DNA of 64,000 nucleotides from Marivita sp. GX14005. GTDB taxonomy: Bacteria > Pseudomonadota > Alphaproteobacteria > Rhodobacterales > Rhodobacteraceae. The stretch spans positions 434,001 to 498,000 of the forward strand of contig NZ_JAMCCQ010000001.1 of NCBI RefSeq assembly GCF_023370775.1. The letters run 5' to 3'. The position numbers and the translations under genes were made by a program. Below are positions 16,072 through 25,243 of this stretch, one piece after another. The notes beneath the pieces are model-generated. The model was not told the DNA's origin and did no database searches. It saw only the letters and a program-made list of their open reading frames with translations. Position 1 is the stretch's first letter. Each line of letters starts with the position of its first letter.

Positions 16072-17133
16072 ATGAAACGCAGAACCTTCCTCGCAGCAGG
16101 CGCGACCGCTGCGGCAGCGCCCTTGGCCAGCCCGGCCGTCGCGCAAGGCAAGATCCAGTGGAACCTACCCACCGCGTTCCCGAAAAACGCCCCCGGCGTC
16201 GGCACCAACGTCACCGCCTTCGCCGACAAGGTTGCGGCCATGTCGGACGGGCGGCTGAGCTTCACCGTCTATGGCGGCGGCGAGCTGGTGCCGCCTTTTG
16301 CCGTTGAGGATGCGGTGCAATCGGGCAACGCGCCGGTCGGGCACGGGCCGACGTATTACGCCGCAGGCAAGAACCCGGCCCTGCACTGGTTCACCGCCGT
16401 GCCCTACGGCATGACGGCGGGCGAGCAGGTGTCCTGGCTTAAATGGGGCGGCGGGCAGGAGATCTGGGACGATATCTATGCCCAGCGCGGGCTCAAGCCG
16501 TTCTATTCGGGCAATTCCGGCACGCAAAGCGCCGGCTGGTTCAAGAACGAGGTCAACAGCCTCGACGATCTGCAAGGCCTCGACATGCGCATCGCCGGTC
16601 TCGGCGGAGAGGTGTTCCGCAAGCTCGGCGTCAACGCCGTTCTGATGCCCCCGCCCGAGATTTTCCAATCGCTGCAATCGGGCGCGATCGACGCCGCCGA
16701 ATGGGTCGGCCCCATGCTCGATCAGGCGTTCGGGCTGCAAAAGATCACCAAACTGTGCTACCTGCCCGCCATGACCGAGCCGGGCGCGGGGCTGGCCGTG
16801 GTCTTCAACAAGGATGCGTGGGACGAGCTGCCTGCCGATCTGCAATCGATCTGCGAGAACGCCGCCTACGCCGCCGCACTCGAGAACCACGCCCAGTTCG
16901 ACTATTTCAACGCACAGGCGATGGCCTCTCTCAAGGCCGATGGGGTGACGTTCAAGAACCTTCCCGATGACGTGACCGCTGCCGCGAAGGACGCCTGGGA
17001 CGAGGTTCAGGACGAACTGACGAAGGCGAGTAAGGACGTCGCACGCGTGCGCGAAAGCTATGACGCGTATCTCGCCAGCGCGCGGGACTATGCCAAGGCG
17101 ATGACCCTGCCGATCCTCTCCGGCCGCGGTTGA
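16072..17133 (+). CDS. TRAP transporter substrate-binding protein, TakP-like, Tat-exported
   Basis: Periplasmic ligand receptor of 353 residues. The N-terminus has a twin-arginine signal (KRRTFLAAG, cleavage after AVAQ). The mature part has the DctP fold with the AAEWVGPMLDQAFGL element that resembles the 2-oxoacid-binding TakP group, so an organic acid ligand is likely but not proven. The ATG at 16072 is preferred over a GTG at 16066 because GGAG (16061-16064) is 7 bases from the ATG and only one from the GTG. Last gene of the operon. Confidence 0.9.
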   Translation: MKRRTFLAAGATAAAAPLASPAVAQGKIQWNLPTAFPKNAPGVGTNVTAFADKVAAMSDGRLSFTVYGGGELVPPFAVEDAVQSGNAPVGHGPTYYAAGKNPALHWFTAVPYGMTAGEQVSWLKWGGGQEIWDDIYAQRGLKPFYSGNSGTQSAGWFKNEVNSLDDLQGLDMRIAGLGGEVFRKLGVNAVLMPPPEIFQSLQSGAIDAAEWVGPMLDQAFGLQKITKLCYLPAMTEPGAGLAVVFNKDAWDELPADLQSICENAAYAAALENHAQFDYFNAQAMASLKADGVTFKNLPDDVTAAAKDAWDEVQDELTKASKDVARVRESYDAYLASARDYAKAMTLPILSGRG

Positions 17134-17186
17134 TCAACACACTCTATCGATGCTCGCCCACACGGCGGGCATCGGCTTCATAACCT

Positions 17187-17271
17187 TGGTGCGGGCGGTG
17201 GGACTCGAACCCACACGGCGCAAGGCCTTCGGATTTTAAGTCCGATATGTCTACCATTCCATCACGCCCGC
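17187..17271 (-). tRNA. tRNA-Leu (anticodon TAA)
   Basis: 85 nt including an encoded CCA (17187-17189). The acceptor arms GCGGGCG and CGCCCGC pair fully, the anticodon loop reads ACTTAAAAT with TAA, the T-loop is GGTTCGAGTCC, and a long variable arm marks it as class II. It reads Leu UUA/UUG codons. Confidence 0.97.
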
Positions 17272-17334
17272 ACGCATTTTGTCCTATCGCCGCGATGGGG
17301 CGAAAACAATCGGTTTGTCGGTTGTTCCGTGGGT

Positions 17335-17880
17335 TCAATCGCGAGGTCGATCTTCCGGCGCTGAGAGCAGCACGCGTTCGGACAGCCACGGATTGAGTGC
17401 AAGCGCCGTGCGCAAGGGCTTTTGCGCCGCATCACGCTGTCCGAGCGCAACAAGGGTGAGCGCCTTTCCCGTCAGCGCTCCGGTATGGCGCGGGTTCAGC
17501 GCGATCGCCTGATCGAGATCGGGCAGGGCCGCATCGAACGCGCCGGTCAGGTAGTGCACGAACCCGCGCTGGTTGTAGCCCTCGGCGTAGAACGGGCAGT
17601 AGGACACGAGCGCGTCCAGCCGTTCCGCCGCACCTGCGTAGTCACCGACCCGGATGGCCTGCATCGCGCTGTCGAGCATGGCTTGAGACGGTCCATCGGG
17701 CGCCTGCGTCCAAAGCGCCCACAATTCGCGCACAAGCGGCCGCGCCACAGCTTCGTTCGGTGCGGCGCCTATTTCGCCATAGAGCCTGTCCATGACCGTC
17801 CCGTGATCGGGCGCCGTTGGACATCCATCGGCCCAGACGGGGCCGGCCATCATCATCGCAAGGATCAAACGCGGGACCAT
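17335..17880 (-). CDS. Secreted TPR-repeat protein, function unknown
   Basis: Protein of 181 residues with an N-terminal hydrophobic signal (MVPRLILAMMMAGPVWA) and at least three TPR-like repeats (AMQAIRVGDYAGAAERLDALV, then GYNQRGFVHYLTGAFDAALPDLDQAIALNP and a third), suggesting a periplasmic protein-binding role. The start is ambiguous: a TTG at 17916 overlapping the putR stop would add 12 residues and allow coupling to putR. The ATG gives a compact signal peptide but has no clear Shine-Dalgarno. It may be co-transcribed with putR. Confidence 0.78.
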   Translation of the reverse strand: MVPRLILAMMMAGPVWADGCPTAPDHGTVMDRLYGEIGAAPNEAVARPLVRELWALWTQAPDGPSQAMLDSAMQAIRVGDYAGAAERLDALVSYCPFYAEGYNQRGFVHYLTGAFDAALPDLDQAIALNPRHTGALTGKALTLVALGQRDAAQKPLRTALALNPWLSERVLLSAPEDRPRD

Positions 17881-17912
17881 GGGTGCAATTGGCGCATGCA
17901 GCACGGCGCGCG

Positions 17913-18383
17913 TCAACTCACATTGCCGAACGCCTCTTCCTTGACCGCCTGCATTGCGACATAGGTGGAGGTAGCCGCGACATGTGGAAGGGTCGAGATT
18001 TTCTCGGCCAGAACCTGACGATAGCTGCGCATGTCCGCCGTGCGCACCTTGAGCAGGTAGTCGAAATTGCCAGCGATCAGATGCGCCTGTTCGATCTCGG
18101 GTATCCTGGCAACCGCCTCATTGAACGCTGCCAGGGCCGCCTCGCGGGTTTCGGTCATGCGCACCTCGACGAAGGCGATATGGTCCAGCCCGAGCCGGAT
18201 CGGATCGAGCAGGGCACGATATCCCTGAATCGCGCCGATCTCTTCCAAACGGCGAAGACGGGTTTGCGTCGGCGATTTCGACAATCCGATCCGGCGCGAC
18301 AACTCGGTGACCGAGATACGTCCGTCACGCGCCATTTCCTGCAATATCGCGCGATCGAAGCGGTCGAACTCGGAAATATCCAT
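17913..18383 (-). CDS. putR: Lrp/AsnC-family proline-utilisation regulator PutR
   Basis: A 156-residue feast/famine regulator: helix-turn-helix at residues about 10-60 (ISVTELSRRIGLSKSPTQTR) and a C-terminal RAM ligand/oligomer domain ending EEAFGNVS. Divergent position beside putA matches PutR of alphaproteobacteria, which activates putA with proline. The 111-bp gap between the genes should hold its sites. The real gene is only the last 156 codons of a much longer open frame running antisense through putA. Confidence 0.92.
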   Translation of the reverse strand: MDISEFDRFDRAILQEMARDGRISVTELSRRIGLSKSPTQTRLRRLEEIGAIQGYRALLDPIRLGLDHIAFVEVRMTETREAALAAFNEAVARIPEIEQAHLIAGNFDYLLKVRTADMRSYRQVLAEKISTLPHVAATSTYVAMQAVKEEAFGNVS

Positions 18384-18494
18384 ATTGCCTGAACTCCGGC
18401 AGAAAATCGGGACATAGTCCGCATCGAAGCCATCTAATCCGGCACAATGCCTTTCGCTATCGCGATATGGTAGAACAAATAACCGGAGTTTGCC

Positions 18495-21400
18495 ATGCCC
18501 CGCGATACCGCCCCCGATCTGCGCAGCAAGATCGACGATCAAACCTACGCTGACGAACAGCGGGTCGTCGAGGATTTGCGCGCGATTGCCGCTCTCTCCA
18601 ACGAGGATCGCCGCGACATTCACCTGCGCGCGATCAAGCTTGTCGAGGATATCCGCAACGATGCACGTCCCGGGTTGATGGAGGTGTTTCTCGGCGAATA
18701 CGGCCTTTCGACGGATGAGGGTATCGCGCTCATGTGCCTCGCCGAAGCGTTGTTGCGGGTGCCCGATGCGGCGACGATCGACGCGCTGATCGAAGACAAG
18801 ATCGCCCCGTCGGACTGGGCGAGCCATCTGGGCGAGTCGACATCGCCTCTCGTGAACGCCTCGACCTGGGCGCTGATGCTGACGGGCAAGGTGCTGCGCG
18901 ACGGCAATCCCGGCCCGGTCGGGCATCTTCGCGGCGCGATCAAACGCCTGGGCGAACCGGTCATTCGAACCGCCGTCGGGCGGGCAATGCGCGAGATGGG
19001 CGCGCAATTCGTTCTGGGCGAGACCATTCAGTCGGCCATGAACCGCGCGGCCAAAATGGAAGCCAAGGGCTATACCTATTCCTATGACATGCTCGGCGAA
19101 GCCGCCCGCACCGAAGCCGATGCCCGGCGCTATCATCTCGCGTATTGCCGCGCGATCAGCGCGATTGCCGAAGCCGCCGAAGCACGCGATATACGCGACA
19201 ATCCTGGGATCTCTGTCAAGCTGTCGGCGCTTCACCCCCGTTACGAGGAAGCCCATCGCGACACGGTTATGACCGAGGTCGTCCCGCGGCTGCGCACCTT
19301 GGCGCAACTGGCCCGGTCGGCCAATATCGGGCTCAATATCGACGCAGAGGAAGCCGACCGCCTGTCCATCTCGCTCGACGTGATCGAAGCCGTCCTGTCG
19401 GAGCCCTCGCTCAAGGGATGGGACGGCTTCGGCGTGGTCGTGCAGGCATACGGGCAGCGCGCCGCGCCGGTGCTCGATTGGCTTCATGACCTTGCCGAAC
19501 GATTGGATCGCAAGATCATGGTTCGCCTGGTCAAGGGCGCCTACTGGGATACCGAAATCAAGCGCGCACAGGTTGCCGGCCTGCCGGAGTTTCCCGTCTT
19601 CACCGACAAGCGGACGACAGATATCAGCTACATCGCGAATGCGCGAAAGCTGCTTCGCATGACCGATCGCATCTATCCGCAATTCGCCACCCATAACGCC
19701 CATACGGTCGCCGCGATCCTGCATATGGCGCAGGACAAATCGGCATTTGAATTCCAGCGCTTGCACGGGATGGGCGAGGCGCTGCACGATATCGTCAAGG
19801 CCGAGGAAGGCACGCGCTGCCGCATCTACGCCCCTGTCGGTGCGCATCGCGATCTTCTGGCCTATCTTGTGCGACGTCTGCTCGAAAACGGGGCGAACAG
19901 TTCCTTCGTGAACCAGATCGTCGATACGGACGTGCCGGCAGCGGACGTTGCCGCCGACCCCTTCGACGCCGAGCCCGCGCGCGACCTGACCACCGGCCCG
20001 CAGCTTTTCGAGCCGGAGCGCATCAATTCCAAGGGTTGGGATCTGGCGCACCGGCCCACCCGAGAGGCAATCGAGAAAGCGCGCGCGCCGTTCGCCGAAG
20101 CGCAGTGGAGCGCGCAGCCTCTCATCGCAGCGCAAATCGAACCGGGCGAAAGCACGGCCATCATCAACCCCGCGCGCCCCGGCGATACACCCGGTCATGT
20201 CACTTGGGCCACACCGGACGATGTGGCGCGCGCTTGCGAGGCGGCGCGGCCATGGGATGCGGCGGCAGAGGAACGGGCGCGCATCCTGAACCTTGCGGCC
20301 GATCATTTTGAGGCGAATTACGGAGAGCTTTTCGCAATACTGGCGCGTGAGGCGGGAAAATCCCTGCCCGATGCGGTTGCCGAAATACGCGAGGCCGTGG
20401 ATTTCCTTCGGTATTACGCCGCTCGCGCCGAGGGCGAACCGCCCGTCGGTGTCTTCGCCTGCATCAGCCCGTGGAACTTCCCGCTTGCGATTTTCACCGG
20501 CCAGATCGCGGCGGCGCTGGCAACCGGCAATGCCGTTCTGGCCAAACCGGCGGAACAGACACCGCTCATTGCCTGCCGGGCTGCCGAGCTGCTGCACGAG
20601 GCGGGCGTGCCGCGCGAGGTGCTGCAAATCCTTCCCGGCGCGGGCGACGTTGGTGCGGCGATCACCTCCAACCCCAGAATTGGCGGCGTCGCCTTCACCG
20701 GATCGACCGAAACGGCGCAAATCATCCATCGCGGCATGGCCGATCATCTGGCCCCCGGTGCGCCGCTGATCGCGGAGACCGGCGGGCTCAACGCGATGAT
20801 CGTGGACAGCACCGCGCTGCCGGAGCAAGCCATACAGGCCATCATTGAATCCGCCTTCCAATCCGCCGGGCAACGTTGCTCGGCCCTCAGGTGCCTTTAT
20901 GTGCAGGAAGACATTGCCAAACCGTTTACGGAAATGCTCATCGGCGCGATGGATGCGCTGGTGATCGGCGATCCATGGATTTACGGCACCGATGTCGGGC
21001 CGGTGATCGACACCGAAGCGCGCGATACCATTGCGGCGTATGTCGATGCCGCCGAAGCGGAGGGGCGGCTGCTCCACCGTGTGCCGCTGCCGCGCGGCGG
21101 CACCTTTGTCGCGCCCGCACTGATTGAAATCGGCAGCATCGCCGAGCTTGAGCGCGAAATCTTCGGCCCCGTGCTGCATATCGCGCACTTCAAGGCAAGC
21201 CAGATCGATAGGGTGATCGACACCATCAACGCCACGGGCTACGGGCTGACCTTCGGCCTGCAAACCCGTATCGACGATAGGGTGCAGCATGTCTCGGACC
21301 GGATCGAGGCCGGAAACATCTACGTGAACCGCAACCAGATCGGCGCCATCGTCGGCAGCCAGCCCTTCGGAGGCGAGGGATTGTCCGGCACCGGACCGAA

Positions 21401-21917
21401 GGCCGGCGGGCCGCATTACCTGGCGCGCTTCCGCTTGCACGAGGCGCCCCTGGCGGCAGAGGAATGGGGCGAGCAGGACGACCTTGCCCGTCTGCGCGAT
21501 GCGCTGAAGCAGGGCGGCGAAGAGCGCGTGATCGAAAGGCGCGAACTTCCCGGGCCGACGGGCGAGTCGAACGTGCTTTCGACCCTGCCGCGCGGTCCGA
21601 TCCTTTGCGCCGGCCCGGGCCCGAAAGCCGCGAAGGAGCAGGCGGACGCCGTCGAAGCCTTGGGCGGCATTGCGGTCACGTCGCAGGGTAGGATCGACCC
21701 TCGGTCGCTGGGGGAACTGCCCGTTCAAGGTGTCATCTGGTGGGGCGACGCCCAGACTGCGCGCGCCTACCGCAAAGCCTTGTCCAAACGCGACGGCCCG
21801 ATCCTTCCGCTCATTACCGGATTGCCCGACACCGCCCATGTCTGCCGTGAACGTCACGTCTGCGTCGATACGACAGCGTCGGGAGGCAACGCACAACTTC
21901 TCAGCGGCGCGCCTTGA
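18495..21917 (+). CDS. putA: Bifunctional proline dehydrogenase / L-glutamate gamma-semialdehyde dehydrogenase PutA
   Basis: Oxidises proline to glutamate in two channelled steps at the inner membrane. 1,140 residues. The flavin-binding PRODH barrel covers about residues 120-430 (RLVKGAYWDTEIKRAQ, ATHNAHTVAA). The aldehyde dehydrogenase module covers about 520-1000, with SPWNFPLAIFTGQIAAAL, catalytic Glu761 (ETGG) and Cys795 (AGQRCSALR). The N-terminal ribbon-helix-helix DNA-binding domain of enterobacterial PutA is absent, consistent with control by the separate PutR. CCGGAG lies at the right distance before the ATG. Confidence 0.96.
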   Translation: MPRDTAPDLRSKIDDQTYADEQRVVEDLRAIAALSNEDRRDIHLRAIKLVEDIRNDARPGLMEVFLGEYGLSTDEGIALMCLAEALLRVPDAATIDALIEDKIAPSDWASHLGESTSPLVNASTWALMLTGKVLRDGNPGPVGHLRGAIKRLGEPVIRTAVGRAMREMGAQFVLGETIQSAMNRAAKMEAKGYTYSYDMLGEAARTEADARRYHLAYCRAISAIAEAAEARDIRDNPGISVKLSALHPRYEEAHRDTVMTEVVPRLRTLAQLARSANIGLNIDAEEADRLSISLDVIEAVLSEPSLKGWDGFGVVVQAYGQRAAPVLDWLHDLAERLDRKIMVRLVKGAYWDTEIKRAQVAGLPEFPVFTDKRTTDISYIANARKLLRMTDRIYPQFATHNAHTVAAILHMAQDKSAFEFQRLHGMGEALHDIVKAEEGTRCRIYAPVGAHRDLLAYLVRRLLENGANSSFVNQIVDTDVPAADVAADPFDAEPARDLTTGPQLFEPERINSKGWDLAHRPTREAIEKARAPFAEAQWSAQPLIAAQIEPGESTAIINPARPGDTPGHVTWATPDDVARACEAARPWDAAAEERARILNLAADHFEANYGELFAILAREAGKSLPDAVAEIREAVDFLRYYAARAEGEPPVGVFACISPWNFPLAIFTGQIAAALATGNAVLAKPAEQTPLIACRAAELLHEAGVPREVLQILPGAGDVGAAITSNPRIGGVAFTGSTETAQIIHRGMADHLAPGAPLIAETGGLNAMIVDSTALPEQAIQAIIESAFQSAGQRCSALRCLYVQEDIAKPFTEMLIGAMDALVIGDPWIYGTDVGPVIDTEARDTIAAYVDAAEAEGRLLHRVPLPRGGTFVAPALIEIGSIAELEREIFGPVLHIAHFKASQIDRVIDTINATGYGLTFGLQTRIDDRVQHVSDRIEAGNIYVNRNQIGAIVGSQPFGGEGLSGTGPKAGGPHYLARFRLHEAPLAAEEWGEQDDLARLRDALKQGGEERVIERRELPGPTGESNVLSTLPRGPILCAGPGPKAAKEQADAVEALGGIAVTSQGRIDPRSLGELPVQGVIWWGDAQTARAYRKALSKRDGPILPLITGLPDTAHVCRERHVCVDTTASGGNAQLLSGAP

Positions 21918-21948
21918 CGCGCCGCCGCATTGTGCCAACTGTCGCGGG

Positions 21949-22695
21949 ATGTTTCCGATCCGCGATCATAACCCATCGCGCGGCACGCCGCTTGTCACCT
22001 ATGCGCTGATCGCGGCGAATGTGCTTCTTTTCCTGAGCTATCTGCCGCTGATGCAGGACGAACGTGCCCTTATGGCCTTCTACTTCGATTGGGCGCTCAT
22101 CCCCGCGCTGATCAGCCAAGGCGAGGGATGGGGCGGATTTCTGACCTCGATGTTCCTGCATGGCGGCTGGCTGCACCTGATCGGCAACATGCTGTTCCTC
22201 TTCATCTTCGGCGACAATCTGGAAGACGAGATGGGCCATCTGGGGTTTCTTGCCTTCTACATCGCTTGCGGGATCGGGGCCGGGCTCGTCCACTATTTCA
22301 GCGCGCCGGGCTCGCCTGTGCCGACGGTCGGCGCATCGGGCGCGATTGCAGGGGTGATGGGAGGCTATCTGCTCCTATTTCCCAAGGCGCGGGTTGATAT
22401 CCTCATCATCATCGTCTTCATCATCCGCATTTTCCCGATCCCCGCATGGATCATGCTCGCCGTCTGGTTTGCGCTGCAACTGTTCGGCGGCTTCGGCTCC
22501 GCAGCCGATCAGGGCGGGATCGCCTATTGGGCACATATCGGCGGCTTTGCTATCGGTCTTGGCCTGACGCTTCCGATCTGGCTCAGGCGCGGGGGGCCAC
22601 GATTCTGGGACAGGACGGACGGCCACCCCCCGCATCCGGGTGCGCGATACCGGCTGTCCCGCAGCGACGTTCCCATAGTCAGGAGGCGCAAGTGA
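21949..22695 (+). CDS. Rhomboid-family intramembrane serine protease
   Basis: A 248-residue membrane protein with about six helices. It has the rhomboid HGGWLHLIGNMLFL element, catalytic Ser in GASGAIAGV and catalytic His in AHIGGFAIG. It cleaves transmembrane substrates within the bilayer; the substrate is unknown. The ATG at 21949 gives the conserved MFPIRDHNPSRGTPLVTY start seen in alphaproteobacterial members; no strong Shine-Dalgarno. It lies 31 bp after putA and may be read from the putA transcript. Confidence 0.93.
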   Translation: MFPIRDHNPSRGTPLVTYALIAANVLLFLSYLPLMQDERALMAFYFDWALIPALISQGEGWGGFLTSMFLHGGWLHLIGNMLFLFIFGDNLEDEMGHLGFLAFYIACGIGAGLVHYFSAPGSPVPTVGASGAIAGVMGGYLLLFPKARVDILIIIVFIIRIFPIPAWIMLAVWFALQLFGGFGSAADQGGIAYWAHIGGFAIGLGLTLPIWLRRGGPRFWDRTDGHPPHPGARYRLSRSDVPIVRRRK

Positions 22696-22810
22696 CGCGC
22701 ATGGCGCGCCGCGAAAACAAATAACGACATGCTGTATATCAGCAGTATGAACAAACTCAGTATATCCACGCGCTCTCCCCTCGGCTGACCCCACGCTAGC
22801 CGCGGGAAAT

Positions 22811-22825
22811 GAACATTTCCTGAAC
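22811..22825. promoter_or_regulatory. GAAC-N7-GAAC site, candidate LexA box upstream of ettA
   Basis: GAAC at 22811-22814 and 22822-22825 are separated by exactly 7 bases, the arrangement of LexA boxes in Rhodobacter and relatives. It overlaps a palindrome GGAAATG-AA-CATTTCC (22805-22820). It lies 72 bp before the ettA start. Only eight bases are constrained, so about two chance matches are expected in a window this size; treat as a candidate. Confidence 0.3.
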
Positions 22826-22897
22826 ATGCGGGCAGATTGCATGACGGGCGCGGCGCGTGTATCCCTGCCGAAACTTCGTCACATCAAGGATACTCAC

Positions 22898-24553
22898 ATG
22901 GCTTCCTACCAATACGTCTACCATATGGAAGGCGTCTCCAAAACCTATCCCGGTGGCAAGAAATGCTTTGAAAACATCCGCTTGAGCTTCCTTCCCGGTG
23001 TGAAGATCGGTGTTGTCGGCGTGAACGGCGCGGGTAAGTCCACGCTGATGCGGATCATGGCCGGAATCGACAAGGATTTCACCGGCGAAGCCTGGGCGGC
23101 GCAGGGCGCGAAGGTCGGGTATCTTCCACAGGAACCGCAGCTCGATCCCGCGCTGAACGTGCGCGAGAACGTCATGCTGGGCGTGGCCGAAAAGAAGGCC
23201 AAGCTCGACCGGTTCAACGAACTGGCGATGAATTATTCCGACGAAACCGCCGATGAAATGGCCGCGCTACAGGACGAGATCGACGCAAACAACCTCTGGG
23301 ATCTCGACAGTCAGATCGACGTGGCGATGGAAGCGCTGCGCTGCCCGCCGGACGATGCCGATGTGGAAACGCTGTCAGGCGGTGAAAAGCGCCGTGTGGC
23401 GCTCTGCAAGCTGCTGCTCGAAGCGCCCGATATGCTGCTGCTGGACGAGCCGACCAACCATCTGGACGCGGAAACCATCGCCTGGTTGCAGAACCACCTG
23501 ATCGAATACAAGGGAACGATCCTGATCGTCACCCATGATCGCTACTTCCTCGACAGCATCACCGGCTGGATCCTCGAACTCGATCGGGGGCGCGGCATCC
23601 CCTACGAGGGCAATTATTCCAGCTGGCTGGAACAGAAGGCCAAGCGGCTTGAGCATGAGGCCAAGGAAGACAAGGCCAAGCAAAAGACGCTGGAGCGCGA
23701 ATTGGAATGGATGCGGCAGGGCCAGAAAGCGCGCCAGGCGAAATCCAAGGCACGGATTCAGGCCTATAACGAGATGGCGGGTCAGTCCGAACGCGAAAAG
23801 GTCGGGCGCGCGCAGATCATCATCCCGAATGGCCCGCGCCTCGGCTCCAAGGTGATCGAAGTCGATGGCCTGAAGAAGGCGATGGGTGACAAGCTGTTGA
23901 TCGAGGATCTCAGCTTCTCCCTGCCGCCCGGCGGGATCGTCGGTGTGATCGGCCCCAACGGCGCGGGCAAATCGACCTTGTTCAAGATGCTTACCGGCCA
24001 GGAGCAACCCGACGCGGGCGAGATTTCCTATGGCGACACCGTGCAGCTCGCTTACGTCGACCAATCGCGCGACGATCTGAGCCCGGAGGAAACCGTTTGG
24101 GAGGCCATTTCCGGCGGGGCGGAGATCATTCAGCTGGGCGATGCGCAGATGAATTCCCGTGCCTATTGCTCGGCTTTCAACTTCAAGGGCGGGGATCAGC
24201 AAAAGAAGGTCGGTCTGCTGTCGGGCGGTGAACGCAACCGCGTTCACATGGCGCGCCTGCTCAAGGAAGGCGGCAACGTGTTGCTGCTCGACGAGCCGAC
24301 CAACGATCTCGACGTGGAGACGCTGCGCGCGCTGGAGGACGCCATCGAAGCTTTTGCCGGCTGCGCCGTGGTCATCTCCCACGACCGCTTCTTCCTTGAC
24401 CGGCTTTGCACGCATATCCTCGCTTTCGAGGGCGATGCCCATGTCGAATGGTTCGAAGGCAATTTCGAGGATTACGAGGAAGACAAGAAGCGCAGGCTCG
24501 GCCCGGACGCGGTGGAGCCGAAGCGGGTGAAGTTCAAGAAATTCGCGCGTTGA
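22898..24553 (+). CDS. ettA: Energy-dependent translational throttle protein EttA
   Basis: ABC-F protein, 551 residues, that binds the ribosomal E site and senses ATP/ADP. Two ABC modules are present: Walker A VNGAGKST with signature LSGGEKRRVALCK, and Walker A GPNGAGKST with signature LSGGERNRVHMARL. The charged linker between them (EQKAKRLEHEAKEDKAKQKT and following) is the interdomain P-site motif, and the arm insertion is present in the first module. The N-terminus (MASYQYVYHMEGVSKTYPGG) is the family's own. The start has AAGGA upstream. Confidence 0.95.
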   Translation: MASYQYVYHMEGVSKTYPGGKKCFENIRLSFLPGVKIGVVGVNGAGKSTLMRIMAGIDKDFTGEAWAAQGAKVGYLPQEPQLDPALNVRENVMLGVAEKKAKLDRFNELAMNYSDETADEMAALQDEIDANNLWDLDSQIDVAMEALRCPPDDADVETLSGGEKRRVALCKLLLEAPDMLLLDEPTNHLDAETIAWLQNHLIEYKGTILIVTHDRYFLDSITGWILELDRGRGIPYEGNYSSWLEQKAKRLEHEAKEDKAKQKTLERELEWMRQGQKARQAKSKARIQAYNEMAGQSEREKVGRAQIIIPNGPRLGSKVIEVDGLKKAMGDKLLIEDLSFSLPPGGIVGVIGPNGAGKSTLFKMLTGQEQPDAGEISYGDTVQLAYVDQSRDDLSPEETVWEAISGGAEIIQLGDAQMNSRAYCSAFNFKGGDQQKKVGLLSGGERNRVHMARLLKEGGNVLLLDEPTNDLDVETLRALEDAIEAFAGCAVVISHDRFFLDRLCTHILAFEGDAHVEWFEGNFEDYEEDKKRRLGPDAVEPKRVKFKKFAR

Positions 24554-24561
24554 CGACGCAC

Positions 24562-24598
24562 GACTGGCCGAATGCTGCGCGTTCCGGCCAGTCCTTTT
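24562..24598 (+). terminator. Intrinsic terminator after ettA
   Basis: GACTGGCCG (24562-24570) pairs perfectly with CGGCCAGTC (24585-24593), followed by CTTTT. It lies 8 bp after the ettA stop and just before the convergent DUF5872 gene end. Confidence 0.8.
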
Positions 24599-24601
24599 CG
24601 A

Positions 24602-25243
24602 TTAGGATGACGTTAGCGCCTTGAGCAGTTCGTCCTTGCTCATATCGGATCGGCCTTCAATACCGCGCTCTTGTGCCATGTCGTAAAGCTCGTCCTTCGT
24701 TTTCTGCTCCAGCGCATAGACCGAGCCTTTTCCGCGCCCGTTCTCGTCCGTCGCATCCTCGATGGCTTGCAACAGGGCGTCCTTGTCCATATCCGACCGG
24801 CCTTCGATTTCCAGGTCACGGGCGCGCTCGACCAGCATGTCCTTGGTCGGACCGTTTTCCTTTATAAACGCGACCTTGTCCTTCACATCGCTCGGCTGAG
24901 CGACGAATTGCCGATCCCCGGCTTTCTTTTTCTGTGTGGACCGGGCGTATTCATCCTCGGTCAGAAGCATCCGCACCTGTTTCGGCAGATAACGCTCACC
25001 GCTTTCGGCCGATTCCGCGCCGGATTTCGTGCCCCAGTCCTCCTCCGTCCAGTCGTGCAGATCGGTCTCGTCCTGATCGGGCCCATCGTCCTCATAGCCC
25101 CCGCCCTGGCGCTTGTATTCCTGCACCGCCATCTGCGCCTTTCGGGCAGACCACTGGCCCGGCTCACCGCCCTTGTCCGATTGGGTGATCTCGGATTTCA
25201 CCTTTTCCCAAAGTTCCGGGTCGGTTTTCTTCGCCGTACTCAT
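24602..25243 (-). CDS. DUF5872 protein with two Rho-N-like/SAP repeats
   Basis: A 213-residue hydrophilic, charged protein. The N-terminal 110 residues match what I know as DUF5872 (MSTAKKTDPELWEKVKSEI, then GGEPGQWSARKAQMAVQEYK). The C-terminal 90 hold two copies of a Rho termination factor N-like helical motif (both containing IEGRSDM followed by KD.LL.A), which usually binds nucleic acid. It starts immediately after the stop of the DUF3140 gene (TGA-ATG), so the two are one transcript. Likely a soluble stress-related DNA or RNA binder; this is inference. Confidence 0.8.
   Translation of the reverse strand: MSTAKKTDPELWEKVKSEITQSDKGGEPGQWSARKAQMAVQEYKRQGGGYEDDGPDQDETDLHDWTEEDWGTKSGAESAESGERYLPKQVRMLLTEDEYARSTQKKKAGDRQFVAQPSDVKDKVAFIKENGPTKDMLVERARDLEIEGRSDMDKDALLQAIEDATDENGRGKGSVYALEQKTKDELYDMAQERGIEGRSDMSKDELLKALTSS

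Noticed and set aside
17150-17174. Imperfect hairpin between dctP and tRNA-Leu
   Set aside because: GATGC / GCATC outer arms with interruptions and no T-run on either strand; not enough for a terminator call.
18384-18494. Inverted AACTCCGG copies near both put starts as PutR sites
   Set aside because: Each copy coincides with the ribosome-binding GGAG of putR or putA, so the symmetry is explained by translation signals.
18384-21938. Very long open frame antisense to putA, in frame with putR
   Set aside because: Only the last 156 codons (17913-18383) look like a protein family. The rest is Arg/Gly/His/Asp-rich sequence antisense to putA, a GC-rich frame artefact.
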